Shown piece by piece: positions 1-8,274 of a DNA stretch of 36,201 nucleotides (its first letter is position 1; each line of letters opens with the position of its first letter). The notes under the pieces were generated by a model. It searched no databases and was not told where the DNA came from. It saw only the letters and a list, made by a program, of their open reading frames with translations. Made by a program: the position numbers and the translations under genes. The DNA is from Escherichia coli. GTDB lineage: Bacteria > Pseudomonadota > Gammaproteobacteria > Enterobacterales > Enterobacteriaceae. Location: contig NZ_JAATUR010000044.1 of the NCBI RefSeq assembly GCF_011881725.1, positions 1 through 36,201 on the forward strand. Direction: 5' to 3'.

Positions 1-69
1 AATAAAATAGCCTCTAAAAGATTCATTTAAAGCAAAAAATAAGATAAAGATATTAATTCAGAGTTTATC

Positions 70-90
70 TTAGGATAAATATTTATTTAA
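70..90 (+). promoter_or_regulatory. Weak GAD-box-like site upstream of yhiM
   Basis: The AT-rich stretch 1-251 before yhiM carries no gene. At 70-90 it contains TTAGGAT followed, with one extra base, by TTATTTAA, resembling the 20-bp GadE box as I recall it (TTAGGATTTTGTTATTTAAA). Ungapped identity is only about 11/20, so this is a tentative candidate. YhiM has been linked to growth at low pH, which makes a GadE site plausible but does not prove it. Confidence 0.25.
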
Positions 91-251
91 TAGCATTAAC
101 TCACCGCTAAAACTTGATCCCCAGAACGCTAAATCCGATTATAGTAAAGTTACTTTTTTCAATTGATGGCATCTTATAGCCATATTTAACTAACTGAAAA
201 AACGAATTATATGTTTTTTAAGTGTAGCAGAAAATATATATGGGGTTTAAA

Positions 252-1304
252 ATGAATATATATATCGGATGGTTGTTTAAATTAATCCCATTGCTGATGG
301 GTATAATATGCATCGCATTAGGTGAGTTTGTATTAGCGGGTTCTGGGCAAAGTGAATATTTCGTTGCAGGGCATGTTCTGATTTCTCTTTCTGCGATATG
401 TCTGGCATTGTTTACTACCGCATTTATTATTATATCTCAGTTAACTCACGGCGTGAATAAGTTCTACAACAGGTTATTTCCTGTTATCGGTTATGCCGGT
501 TCTGCTACAACTATGATTTGGGGATGGTCACTGTTGGCAAGCGATAATGTGATGGCGGATGAATTTGTCGCCGGTCATGTTATTTTCGGCGTTGGCATGA
601 TTGCCGCTTGCGTATCAACCGTGGCGGCATCTTCCGGACACTTTTTGTTGATCCCCAAAAACGCCTCAGGCAGTAAGAGTGACGGTACGCCATTGCAGGC
701 TTATTCTTCAACAATCGGTAATTGCTTAATTGCCGTTCCCGTCCTGCTTACTCTCTTTGGTTTCATTTGGTCAGTCGTACTGTTACGTAGTGCAGATCTC
801 ACACCACATTATGTTGCTGGTCACGTACTGATGGGGTTAACGGCTATTTGCGCTTGTCTTATTGGCCTTGTCGCCACTATTGTCCATCAAACGCGGAATA
901 CGTTCTCAGTGAAAGAACATTGGCTGTGGTGCTATTGGGTTATTTTGCTTGGCTCACTTACCATTATTTTTGGTATCTACGTATTAATCAGTTCAGATGC
1001 AAGCGCCCGCCTGGCCCCCGGCATTATTCTCATTTGCCTGGGGATGATCTGCTACAGTATTTTCTCCAAAGTGTGGTTGTTGGCGCTGGTATGGCGACGC
1101 ACCTGTTCGTTAGCCAACAGAATACCCATGATTCCGGTATTTACCTGTCTATTTTGCCTGTTCCTTGCTGCGTTCCTGGCTGAAATTGCGCAAACCGATA
1201 TGGCTTACTTTATTCCTTCGCGAGTTCTGGTTGGCTTAGGTGCAGTGTGTTTTACACTGTTTTCCATCGTTTCTATATTAGAAGCGGGTTCAGCGAAAAA
1301 GTAA
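252..1304 (+). CDS. yhiM: Inner membrane protein YhiM
   Basis: A 350-residue, very hydrophobic protein with about ten predicted membrane helices and no signal peptide. The unit EFVAGHV or YVAGHVL recurs about three times (near residues 35-45, 100-110 and 185-195), indicating internally repeated helix pairs. I recognise it as E. coli YhiM, an inner membrane protein of unknown mechanism reported to matter for cell survival at low pH. An upstream in-frame ATG at 240 exists, but the GGGG at 242-245 is well placed as ribosome binding site for the ATG at 252, which also gives the family length. It is monocistronic, ends at a strong terminator, and is convergent with yhiN. The biochemical function is unknown. 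Confidence 0.9.
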   Translation: MNIYIGWLFKLIPLLMGIICIALGEFVLAGSGQSEYFVAGHVLISLSAICLALFTTAFIIISQLTHGVNKFYNRLFPVIGYAGSATTMIWGWSLLASDNVMADEFVAGHVIFGVGMIAACVSTVAASSGHFLLIPKNASGSKSDGTPLQAYSSTIGNCLIAVPVLLTLFGFIWSVVLLRSADLTPHYVAGHVLMGLTAICACLIGLVATIVHQTRNTFSVKEHWLWCYWVILLGSLTIIFGIYVLISSDASARLAPGIILICLGMICYSIFSKVWLLALVWRRTCSLANRIPMIPVFTCLFCLFLAAFLAEIAQTDMAYFIPSRVLVGLGAVCFTLFSIVSILEAGSAKK

Positions 1305-1316
1305 TAAAAAAGGCTT

Positions 1317-1348
1317 CAGATAAGGCGTTGGGCGCCTTATCTGGTTTT
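1317..1348 (+). terminator. Rho-independent terminator of yhiM
   Basis: A perfect 11-bp stem (CAGATAAGGCG with CGCCTTATCTG, five-base loop) is followed by GTTTTATT, 12 bases after the yhiM stop codon. Confidence 0.85.
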
Positions 1349-1360
1349 ATTCAGGTTAAT

Positions 1361-1380
1361 CCCCCTGGTATCGAGGGGGC
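1361..1380 (-). terminator. Probable yhiN terminator
   Basis: A six-bp GC stem (CCCCCT with AGGGGG, seven-base loop) lies just past the yhiN stop on the minus strand. The U-tract in that direction is poor (ATTAACC), so it may be a weak or bidirectional element. Confidence 0.45.
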
Positions 1381-1390
1381 ATTTTGCTTC

Positions 1391-2584
1391 TTATTCTGCC
1401 ACCAAATCCTGGGCACAAGCCCACGCACTGGACCACGCCCACTGGAAGTTATATCCCCCCAGCCAGCCGGTAACATCCATCACTTCACCGATAAAGTACA
1501 AGCCCGGGACTTTACGTGCTTCCATCGTCCGTGAAGAGAGTTCATTGGTGTCCACACCGCCGAGCGTCACTTCCGCGGTGCGATAGCCTTCAGTACCGTT
1601 AGGTTGTACGCGCCACTCAGTCAGCGTGGCGATAAGCGTCTGTTGCTCACGCACGTTGAGCTGTTTTAGCGAGAGATCCGGGATTTGCCCAAGTTGTTGT
1701 AACCGTTCAACCAACCGCTTCGGTAGATGAACCGCCAGTGTGTTCTTCAGGCTCTGATTCGGATGTGCGTTACGCTGCTCATTCAGGAAGGTTTCGAGGT
1801 CCACGTCAGGTAGCAGATTGATGCTGACAAATTCACCCGGTTGCCAGTAGCTGGAAATCTGCAATACCGCAGGGCCGGACAATCCGCGGTGGGTGAAGAG
1901 TAAGTTCTCACGGAACACGGTGCCGTTTTCAGCGGTAATCACGGAAGGCACCGCTACGCCCGCCAGCACCTGTAACTCCTCCAGCAACGGTTTATGCAGG
2001 GTGAATGGCACCAGGCCAGCGCGCGTCGGCAACACGTTGAGGCCAAATTGTTCGGCAATCTTATAACCAAATGGTGATGCGCCCAGGCCTGGCATCGAGA
2101 GCCCCCCAGTCGCGATGACCAATTTATCGCAACCGACAGTCATGCCATTCAGTTCAAGCACAAATCCCGCGTCATCCTTCGTTACGCTCAATACTTCGCT
2201 ACGCAATCTGAAGGTAACATTGCCCTTCTCGCACTCTGCCATCAGCATGTCGACAATCTGCTGAGCGGAGTCATCACAGAAGAGTTGCCCTAACGTTTTC
2301 TCGTGCCAGGCGATGCCGTGTTTATTGACCAGATCAATGAAATCCCACTGGGTAAAACGCGCGAGCGCAGACTTACAAAAATGCGGATTTTGGCTCAGAT
2401 AGGCGCCAGGTTCGACATAAAGGTTAGTAAAATTGCAGCGCCCACCGCCAGACATGAGAATTTTGCGCCCCGGTTTTTTACCATTATCGACCAGCAGAAC
2501 CCGGCGTCCCGCCTGACCTGCCAGCGCAGAACAGAACATACCCGCCGCGCCAGCGCCTATAATAATGGCATCAAACCTTTCCAC
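1391..2584 (-). CDS. yhiN: HI0933-family flavoprotein YhiN (predicted FAD/NAD(P) oxidoreductase)
   Basis: A 397-residue protein with an N-terminal dinucleotide-binding Rossmann fold: GAGAAG at residues 10-15 and SGGGRCNFTN near 45-54. A second nucleotide-binding signature, VIATGGLSMPGLG, is in the middle, and the C-terminal LYFIGEVMDVTGWLGGYN block is typical of the HI0933/BaiN-like flavoproteins. The physiological substrate is not established. The start is GTG (complement of 2582-2584), preceded by GAGGAG six bases upstream. The gene is a single transcription unit convergent with yhiM and divergent from pitA. The C-terminus differs slightly from what I recall for K-12 (about three residues shorter), which is ordinary strain variation. 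Confidence 0.9.
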   Translation of the reverse strand: MERFDAIIIGAGAAGMFCSALAGQAGRRVLLVDNGKKPGRKILMSGGGRCNFTNLYVEPGAYLSQNPHFCKSALARFTQWDFIDLVNKHGIAWHEKTLGQLFCDDSAQQIVDMLMAECEKGNVTFRLRSEVLSVTKDDAGFVLELNGMTVGCDKLVIATGGLSMPGLGASPFGYKIAEQFGLNVLPTRAGLVPFTLHKPLLEELQVLAGVAVPSVITAENGTVFRENLLFTHRGLSGPAVLQISSYWQPGEFVSINLLPDVDLETFLNEQRNAHPNQSLKNTLAVHLPKRLVERLQQLGQIPDLSLKQLNVREQQTLIATLTEWRVQPNGTEGYRTAEVTLGGVDTNELSSRTMEARKVPGLYFIGEVMDVTGWLGGYNFQWAWSSAWACAQDLVAE

Positions 2585-2814
2585 GTTGCGCTCCTCTTAG
2601 AAAAAATGGGCGTGAATTGTAAAGATTCCTCAGTGGCCGCACCAGCATCAATATTACTTAAGGCAAGTATTTACCTGAATTATATAAGATAATTATTTTT
2701 TGAGTAAAATACATACAGGAGGCAAATCAAAAAAATCTAGATTTCACTTTGCCCGCGCCGCGAAAGTCACTGATAATGCGCCGCGTTCATGTCCTCAAAA
2801 TGGCGTAACGTCCT

Positions 2815-4314
2815 ATGCTACATTTGTTTGCTGGCCTGGATTTGCATACCGGGCTGTTATTATTGCTTGCACTGGCTTTTGTGCTGTTCTACGAAGCCAT
2901 CAATGGTTTCCATGACACAGCCAACGCCGTGGCAACTGTCATCTATACCCGCGCGATGCGTTCTCAGCTCGCTGTGGTTATGGCGGCAGTGTTCAACTTC
3001 CTGGGTGTTTTGCTGGGTGGTCTGAGTGTTGCCTATGCCATTGTGCATATGCTGCCGACGGATCTGCTGCTTAATATGGGATCGTCCCATGGTCTTGCCA
3101 TGGTGTTCTCTATGTTGCTGGCAGCGATAATCTGGAACCTGGGTACCTGGTACTTTGGTTTACCTGCATCCAGCTCCCATACGCTGATTGGCGCGATCAT
3201 CGGTATTGGTTTAACCAATGCGTTGATGACCGGTACGTCAGTGGTGGATGCACTCAATATCCCGAAAGTATTAAGTATTTTCGGTTCCCTGATCGTTTCC
3301 CCTATTGTCGGCCTGGTGTTTGCTGGCGGTCTGATTTTCTTGCTGCGTCGCTACTGGAGCGGCACCAAGAAACGCGCCCGTATCCACCTGACCCCAGCGG
3401 AACGTGAAAAGAAAGACGGTAAGAAAAAGCCGCCATTCTGGACGCGTATCGCGCTGATCCTTTCCGCTATCGGCGTGGCGTTTTCTCACGGCGCGAACGA
3501 TGGTCAGAAAGGCATTGGTCTGGTTATGTTGGTTCTGATTGGCGTCGCACCAGCGGGCTTCGTGGTGAATATGAATGCCACGGGCTACGAAATCACCCGT
3601 ACCCGCGATGCCATCAACAATGTGGAAGCTTACTTTGAGCAGCACCCTGCGCTGCTCAAACAGGCGACCGGTGCTGATCAGTTAGTGCCGGCTCCGGAAG
3701 CAGGCGCAACACAACCTGCGGAGTTCCACTGCCATCCGTCAAATACCGTTAACGCGCTCAACCGCCTGAAAGGCATGCTGACCGCCGATGTGGAAAGCTA
3801 CGACAAGCTGTCGCTTGACCAACGTAGCCAGATGCGCCGCATTATGCTGTGCGTTTCTGACACCATCGACAAAGTGGTGAAACTACCTGGCGTAAATGCT
3901 GACGATCAGCGTCTGTTGAAGAAACTGAAGTCAGATATGCTTAGCACCATCGAGTATGCACCAGTGTGGATCATCATGGCGGTCGCGCTGGCGTTAGGTA
4001 TCGGTACGATGATTGGCTGGCGTCGCGTGGCAACCACTATCGGTGAGAAAATCGGTAAGAAAGGCATGACCTACGCTCAGGGGATGTCTGCCCAGATGAC
4101 GGCGGCGGTGTCTATCGGCCTGGCGAGTTATACCGGGATGCCTGTTTCCACCACTCACGTACTCTCCTCTTCCGTAGCGGGAACGATGGTGGTAGATGGC
4201 GGCGGCTTACAGCGTAAAACCGTGACCAGCATTCTGATGGCCTGGGTGTTTACGCTTCCGGCAGCGGTACTGCTTTCCGGCGGGCTGTACTGGCTCTCCT
4301 TGCAGTTCCTGTAA
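2815..4314 (+). CDS. pitA: Low-affinity inorganic phosphate (metal-phosphate) transporter PitA
   Basis: A 499-residue polytopic inner membrane protein of the PiT/PHO4 family. It imports neutral metal-phosphate complexes with protons and is also a route for zinc and other divalent metals. The two family signature repeats are visible: GFHDTANAVAT near residue 31 and FSHGANDGQKG near residue 222. A long hydrophilic loop lies between helices at about residues 255-370, and ASYTGMPVSTTHVLSSS is the second-half counterpart of GLPASSSHTLIGA. Length is exactly that of E. coli PitA. The ribosome binding site before the ATG is weak. The 230-bp gap to yhiN must hold the divergent promoters, which I could not assign precisely. 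It is monocistronic and ends at a strong terminator. Confidence 0.95.
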   Translation: MLHLFAGLDLHTGLLLLLALAFVLFYEAINGFHDTANAVATVIYTRAMRSQLAVVMAAVFNFLGVLLGGLSVAYAIVHMLPTDLLLNMGSSHGLAMVFSMLLAAIIWNLGTWYFGLPASSSHTLIGAIIGIGLTNALMTGTSVVDALNIPKVLSIFGSLIVSPIVGLVFAGGLIFLLRRYWSGTKKRARIHLTPAEREKKDGKKKPPFWTRIALILSAIGVAFSHGANDGQKGIGLVMLVLIGVAPAGFVVNMNATGYEITRTRDAINNVEAYFEQHPALLKQATGADQLVPAPEAGATQPAEFHCHPSNTVNALNRLKGMLTADVESYDKLSLDQRSQMRRIMLCVSDTIDKVVKLPGVNADDQRLLKKLKSDMLSTIEYAPVWIIMAVALALGIGTMIGWRRVATTIGEKIGKKGMTYAQGMSAQMTAAVSIGLASYTGMPVSTTHVLSSSVAGTMVVDGGGLQRKTVTSILMAWVFTLPAAVLLSGGLYWLSLQFL

Positions 4315-4331
4315 TCGCACACATAAAAACG

Positions 4332-4360
4332 AGCGGGTTAGTTTACTGACCCGCTTTTTT
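4332..4360. terminator. Bidirectional terminator between pitA and uspB
   Basis: The stem AGCGGGT with ACCCGCT (ten-base loop) is followed by TTTTTT on the plus strand. On the minus strand it is followed by CGTTTTTATG, so it can serve the convergent genes pitA and uspB. Confidence 0.85.
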
Positions 4361-4380
4361 ATGCGTTATTACCGTGGCGC

Positions 4381-4716
4381 TTAATGCCAGATCATCAACG
4401 CAATCAGGCTTACCACCACCAGACCACACAATGCGCTGGTCAGAATAAACTGCCGACGCACGCGCTCGCAGCGACGGATAAACTCATCATCGTGATGATC
4501 GCGGTAACGTTGGGCATAGATATACCAAACGAGACGCACCTGTTTGTTGGGTTGGCCATGCGAGGTAAAAAAGCCCCCTCCATCAACATATTGATAGAGC
4601 AATGGATCGCAATTACGCAGTACCACTAACAACGCGCGTAGTGATGAGAAGTAGCGCGCCATGTTAACAATGCAAACGACACATAAAGCCCAAAATAATG
4701 CGACGGTGCTTATCAT
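4381..4716 (-). CDS. uspB: Universal stress protein B (UspB)
   Basis: A 111-residue membrane protein with one hydrophobic helix at each end (about residues 3-20 and 90-109) and a basic central domain rich in Tyr, Arg and His. It matches E. coli UspB, a sigma-S-dependent protein induced in stationary phase and linked to ethanol tolerance. Its molecular activity is unknown. It is divergent from uspA across a 389-bp gap. A run of GGAGGAGG directly abuts the ATG, which is unusually tight for a Shine-Dalgarno sequence, but the start agrees with the known protein. Despite its name it is not homologous to UspA. Confidence 0.93.
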
Positions 4717-4943
4717 ACCTCCTCCCCGGCGACCTGCCCGCGGAGTTCCCCTCCGGGGCTACCGCTCCCGATACGCTGCCAATCAGTTAACACCAGGCCT
4801 GGAGAAACCGCTTTTGTGATGACGAACATCCGAGCGGCTCTATAGATAGTGTAGGAGATCAGGTTGTTTTTTTTCCATAAGGTTAACCACTATCAATACA
4901 TTCATGTAGAAAATTTGATTATCTGATTGGTAAGCAAGGCGGA

Positions 4944-4970
4944 TTGACGGATCATCCGGGTCGCTATAAG
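4944..4970 (+). promoter_or_regulatory. Candidate uspA promoter
   Basis: TTGACG (4944-4949) and TATAAG (4965-4970) are separated by 15 bases, predicting a start near 4977 and a leader of about 129 nt. This agrees with the long uspA leader I recall from the literature. The rest of the 389-bp uspB-uspA gap shows no further gene. The uspB promoter should lie in its left half. Confidence 0.55.
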
Positions 4971-5105
4971 GTAAGGATGGTCTTAACACTGAATCTTTAC
5001 GGCTGGGTTAGCCCCGCGCACGTAGTTCGCAGGACGCGGGTGACGTAACGGCACAAGAAACGCTAGCTGGCCAGTCATCGACAACTTTATGGAAGGAGTA
5101 ACACT

Positions 5106-5540
5106 ATGGCTTATAAACACATTCTCATCGCGGTCGATCTCTCCCCGGAAAGCAAAGTTCTGGTAGAGAAAGCAGTCTCTATGGCTCGCCCCTACAATGC
5201 GAAAGTTTCTCTGATCCACGTAGATGTAAACTACTCTGACCTATACACCGGACTTATTGATGTGAATCTGGGTGATATGCAAAAACGCATTTCTGAAGAG
5301 ACCCATCATGCGCTGACCGAACTTTCCACCAACGCAGGCTACCCAATCACTGAAACCCTGAGCGGCAGCGGCGATTTGGGTCAGGTTCTGGTTGATGCGA
5401 TCAAAAAATACGACATGGACCTGGTTGTTTGTGGTCACCACCAGGACTTCTGGAGCAAACTGATGTCTTCCGCACGTCAACTGATCAACACCGTTCACGT
5501 TGATATGCTGATTGTTCCGCTGCGTGACGAAGAAGAATAA
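5106..5540 (+). CDS. uspA: Universal stress protein A (UspA)
   Basis: A 144-residue cytoplasmic UspA-fold protein starting [17 protein letters not shown], the family's beta1 strand and following turn. The C-terminal region [11 protein letters not shown]...MLIVPLR corresponds to where ATP-binding members carry Gx2Gx9G(S/T). That motif is not intact here, consistent with E. coli UspA being a non-ATP-binding, dimeric member. It is produced on growth arrest and many stresses and needed for survival in stasis. AAGGAG lies seven bases before the ATG. It is monocistronic, with a long leader and a strong terminator after the stop. Confidence 0.97.
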
Positions 5541-5566
5541 TAATCCCCCTCCACAATTCACTCCTG

Positions 5567-5590
5567 ACGCCCGCTTATGCGGGCGTTTTG
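5567..5590 (+). terminator. Terminator of uspA
   Basis: The stem ACGCCCGC with GCGGGCGT, TTAT loop, is followed by TTTGCTTTTT, 27 bases after the uspA stop. Confidence 0.85.
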
Positions 5591-5641
5591 CTTTTTGACG
5601 TGCCTGCCGGAACAGGTTTACGGTCGACTCAGGTACTCATT

Positions 5642-5671
5642 ACCGGATGCGGCGTAAACATCTTATCCGGT
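5642..5671. repeat. REP (palindromic unit) element
   Basis: ACCGGATGCGGCGTAAAC...CTTATCCGGT is the familiar enterobacterial REP palindrome, here a single copy in the 404-bp uspA-dtpB gap. The remainder of that gap (to 5944) is the AT-rich dtpB leader, in which I find no gene. Confidence 0.75.
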
Positions 5672-5944
5672 TCATGGTAAACCCGATAAGCAACTAATGA
5701 CTCGCTATGGAGAAGCATTTCTCTATGATTTGTCAGCGCACACAATAAAAACCCCAACCAATACAACATTTAACACCATCACAATTTCCATCATTAGTGT
5801 GATCAACTGGTTACTTTCTGTTGTAATAGTGTATTAATCTATTCATGGCATCAATATTAAGAATCTCTGACAGATGCGAACTTTTTCGCGCGTTATCACT
5901 TACGCGTTCATACTTTTCAGGATGGTATTGGAAGGTTAATAAAT

Positions 5945-7414
5945 ATGAATACAACAACACCCACGGGGATGCTGCAGCAACCTCGCCCATTTTTCATGAT
6001 CTTTTTTGTCGAATTATGGGAGCGATTCGGCTACTACGGTGTACAAGGCGTACTGGCGGTTTTCTTCGTTAAACAACTCGGATTCTCGCAAGAGCAAGCT
6101 TTTGTCACCTTTGGTGCTTTTGCTGCACTGGTCTATGGCCTTATATCGATCGGTGGTTATGTGGGCGACCATTTGTTAGGGACTAAACGCACCATTGTCC
6201 TTGGGGCGATTGTACTGGCAATGGGCTACTTCATGACCGGGATGTCGCTACTCAAGCCTGATCTGATTTTCATCGCCCTGGGAACCATCGCTGTTGGTAA
6301 CGGCCTGTTTAAAGCCAACCCGGCAAGCCTGCTTTCGAAATGCTATCCACCGAAAGATCCACGTCTCGATGGCGCTTTCACCCTGTTCTATATGTCGATC
6401 AATATCGGCTCGCTGATTGCGCTGTCGCTGGCACCGGTTATCGCTGACAGATTTGGCTACTCCATCACCTATAACTTATGCGGGGCAGGATTGATTGTCG
6501 CGCTACTGGTTTACATAGCCTGTCGCGGAATGGTGAAAGACATTGGTTCTGAACCCGACTTCAGACCGATGAACTTCAGCAAATTGTTGTACGTGCTGCT
6601 TGGCAGCGTGGTGATGATCTTCGTCTGCGCATGGCTGATGCACAACGTGGAAGTCGCCAATCTGGTACTGATTGGTCTCTCCATCGTCGTAACCATTATC
6701 TTCTTCCTTCAGGCATTCAAGCTGGATAAAACCGGGCGCAATAAGATGTTTGTCGCCTTTGTGCTGATGCTTGAAGCGGTAGTGTTTTACATCCTCTACG
6801 CCCAGATGCCAACGTCGCTGAACTTCTTTGCCATCAACAACGTACACCATGAAATTCTCGGATTTTCCATCAACCCGGTGAGCTTCCAGGCGCTTAACCC
6901 GTTCTGGGTGGTACTTGCTAGCCCGATTTTGGCCGGCATTTACACCCACCTGGGGAAAAAGGGCAAAGACCTCTCAATGCCCATGAAGTTTACTCTCGGC
7001 ATGTTTATGTGTTCGCTAGGCTTTCTGACTGCCGCCGCTGCGGGTATGTGGTTTGCTGATGCGCAGGGGCTGACGTCACCGTGGTTTATCGTGCTGGTGT
7101 ATCTGTTCCAGAGTCTGGGTGAATTACTGATTAGCGCCCTGGGTTTGGCGATGATTGCCGCTCTGGTGCCACAGCATTTGATGGGGTTTATTCTCGGGAT
7201 GTGGTTCCTGACGCAGGCTGCCGCATTCTTGCTGGGTGGTTATGTGGCAACATTTACCGCCGTACCGGACAATATTACCGATCCGCTTGAGACGCTACCT
7301 GTTTATACGAACGTATTCGGTAAGATTGGTCTGGTCACGCTGGGCGTTGCAGTAGTGATGCTGTTGATGGTGCCGTGGCTGAAACGAATGATTGAGACGC
7401 CGGAAAGCCATTAA
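5945..7414 (+). CDS. dtpB: Proton-dependent di/tripeptide transporter DtpB
   Basis: A 489-residue inner membrane protein of the POT/PTR2 family (major facilitator fold, about 14 helices) importing di- and tripeptides with protons. The POT signature ExxERFxYYG is complete at residues 23-32 in helix 1. The second PTR2 signature is recognisable around residues 145-170 (FTLFYMSINIGS). Length and sequence match E. coli DtpB (formerly YhiP), a paralogue of DtpA. AAGG lies about ten bases before the ATG. It is monocistronic, following a REP element and ending at a terminator shared with convergent rsmJ. Confidence 0.95.
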   Translation: MNTTTPTGMLQQPRPFFMIFFVELWERFGYYGVQGVLAVFFVKQLGFSQEQAFVTFGAFAALVYGLISIGGYVGDHLLGTKRTIVLGAIVLAMGYFMTGMSLLKPDLIFIALGTIAVGNGLFKANPASLLSKCYPPKDPRLDGAFTLFYMSINIGSLIALSLAPVIADRFGYSITYNLCGAGLIVALLVYIACRGMVKDIGSEPDFRPMNFSKLLYVLLGSVVMIFVCAWLMHNVEVANLVLIGLSIVVTIIFFLQAFKLDKTGRNKMFVAFVLMLEAVVFYILYAQMPTSLNFFAINNVHHEILGFSINPVSFQALNPFWVVLASPILAGIYTHLGKKGKDLSMPMKFTLGMFMCSLGFLTAAAAGMWFADAQGLTSPWFIVLVYLFQSLGELLISALGLAMIAALVPQHLMGFILGMWFLTQAAAFLLGGYVATFTAVPDNITDPLETLPVYTNVFGKIGLVTLGVAVVMLLMVPWLKRMIETPESH

Positions 7415-7432
7415 TCGTTGTCGCAGAAAACT

Positions 7433-7456
7433 GGGTAGCAATTTCACTACCCGTTT
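7433..7456. terminator. Bidirectional terminator between dtpB and rsmJ
   Basis: GGGTAG pairs with CTACCC across an eight-base loop. The flanking AAAAC and GTTTT extend the stem and supply T-tracts in both directions. Confidence 0.7.
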
Positions 7457-7481
7457 TGATAATGATGGCAAATGTAAGATT

Positions 7482-7506
7482 GCCTGATTCGCTACGCTTA
7501 TCAGGC
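7482..7506. repeat. REP-like palindrome
   Basis: GCCTGATTCGCTACGCTTATCAGGC is a typical REP/PU half-BIME unit placed just after the dtpB terminator and eight bases from the rsmJ stop codon. Such units commonly sit at the 3' ends of enterobacterial transcripts. Confidence 0.7.
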
Positions 7507-7514
7507 CTTCAAGT

Positions 7515-8267
7515 TTACACCGACGTTCCGGTATAAATATCAAACCGATGCCCTTTGGTGACAACCGCGTTTGGCGTGGCGACATTTGCCAGCGGCGGCG
7601 CGTAGTCCGGGCGTTTCACAACCACGCGTTTGGTCGCCAGCAGCCGCGCCGGCGCCAGCAATCCATCAGCGTCGAGGTCCGGCCCCACCAGAGACTGAAA
7701 CACGCGCATCTCTTTTTTCACCAGCGCACTTTTCTGCTTATGCGGGAACATCGGGTCGAGATAGACCACCTGCGGGCGCGGGGTGATATCGGTCAGCGCC
7801 GTCAGGCTGGAAGCGTGAATTAGCTGCAAACGCTCCTGCAACCAGCCGCCAATTTCCTCATCCGCATAGCCACGCGCCAGACCATCGTCGAGCAGCGCGG
7901 CAACCACCGGATTTCGCTCCAGCATCCGCACGCGGCAGCCGACCGAAGCCAGCACAAAGGCATCACGCCCCAGTCCTGCGGTAGCGTCTACTACGTCCGG
8001 CAGATAATCGCCTTTAATGCCTACCGCTTTCGCCACTGCCTCACCGCGCCCGCCGCCAAATTTGCGACGGTGCGCCATCGCCCCGCCAACAAAATCAACG
8101 TAAATGCCACCCAGCTTCGGCTCATCGCGCTTACGCAATTCCAGATGCTCCGGCGTTAATACCAGCGCCATCAGGTTGTCTTCATCATGTTCCAGCCCCC
8201 AGCGGGCCGCCAGAACAGATAAGGCGCCGTCTCCGGCGCCCGTTTCATCAATTAAGCAGATTTTCAC
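7515..8267 (-). CDS. rsmJ: 16S rRNA m2G1516 methyltransferase RsmJ
   Basis: A 250-residue class I SAM-dependent methyltransferase. The SAM motif I VVDATAGLGRDAFVLASVG lies near residues 100-118, followed by the acidic ML-E-RNP strand end and the catalytic-loop motif YLDPMFPH (a DPPY-type tetrapeptide) near residue 175. It matches RsmJ (YhiQ), which methylates G1516 of 16S rRNA. The reading frame extends upstream into prlC. I chose the GTG at 8265-8267, which gives the known N-terminus (VKICLIDE, initiator read as Met) and leaves seven bases after the prlC stop. It therefore forms the second gene of the prlC-rsmJ operon, probably translationally coupled. Confidence 0.94.
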   Translation of the reverse strand: MKICLIDETGAGDGALSVLAARWGLEHDEDNLMALVLTPEHLELRKRDEPKLGGIYVDFVGGAMAHRRKFGGGRGEAVAKAVGIKGDYLPDVVDATAGLGRDAFVLASVGCRVRMLERNPVVAALLDDGLARGYADEEIGGWLQERLQLIHASSLTALTDITPRPQVVYLDPMFPHKQKSALVKKEMRVFQSLVGPDLDADGLLAPARLLATKRVVVKRPDYAPPLANVATPNAVVTKGHRFDIYTGTSV

Positions 8268-8274
8268 TGAATAA

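Noticed and set aside
2700..2915. TTG-started 71-codon ORF before pitA, with an AGGAGG at 2717-2722
   Set aside because: The AGGAGG lies inside the ORF and no start codon follows at a usable distance. The ORF runs through the pitA start in another frame.
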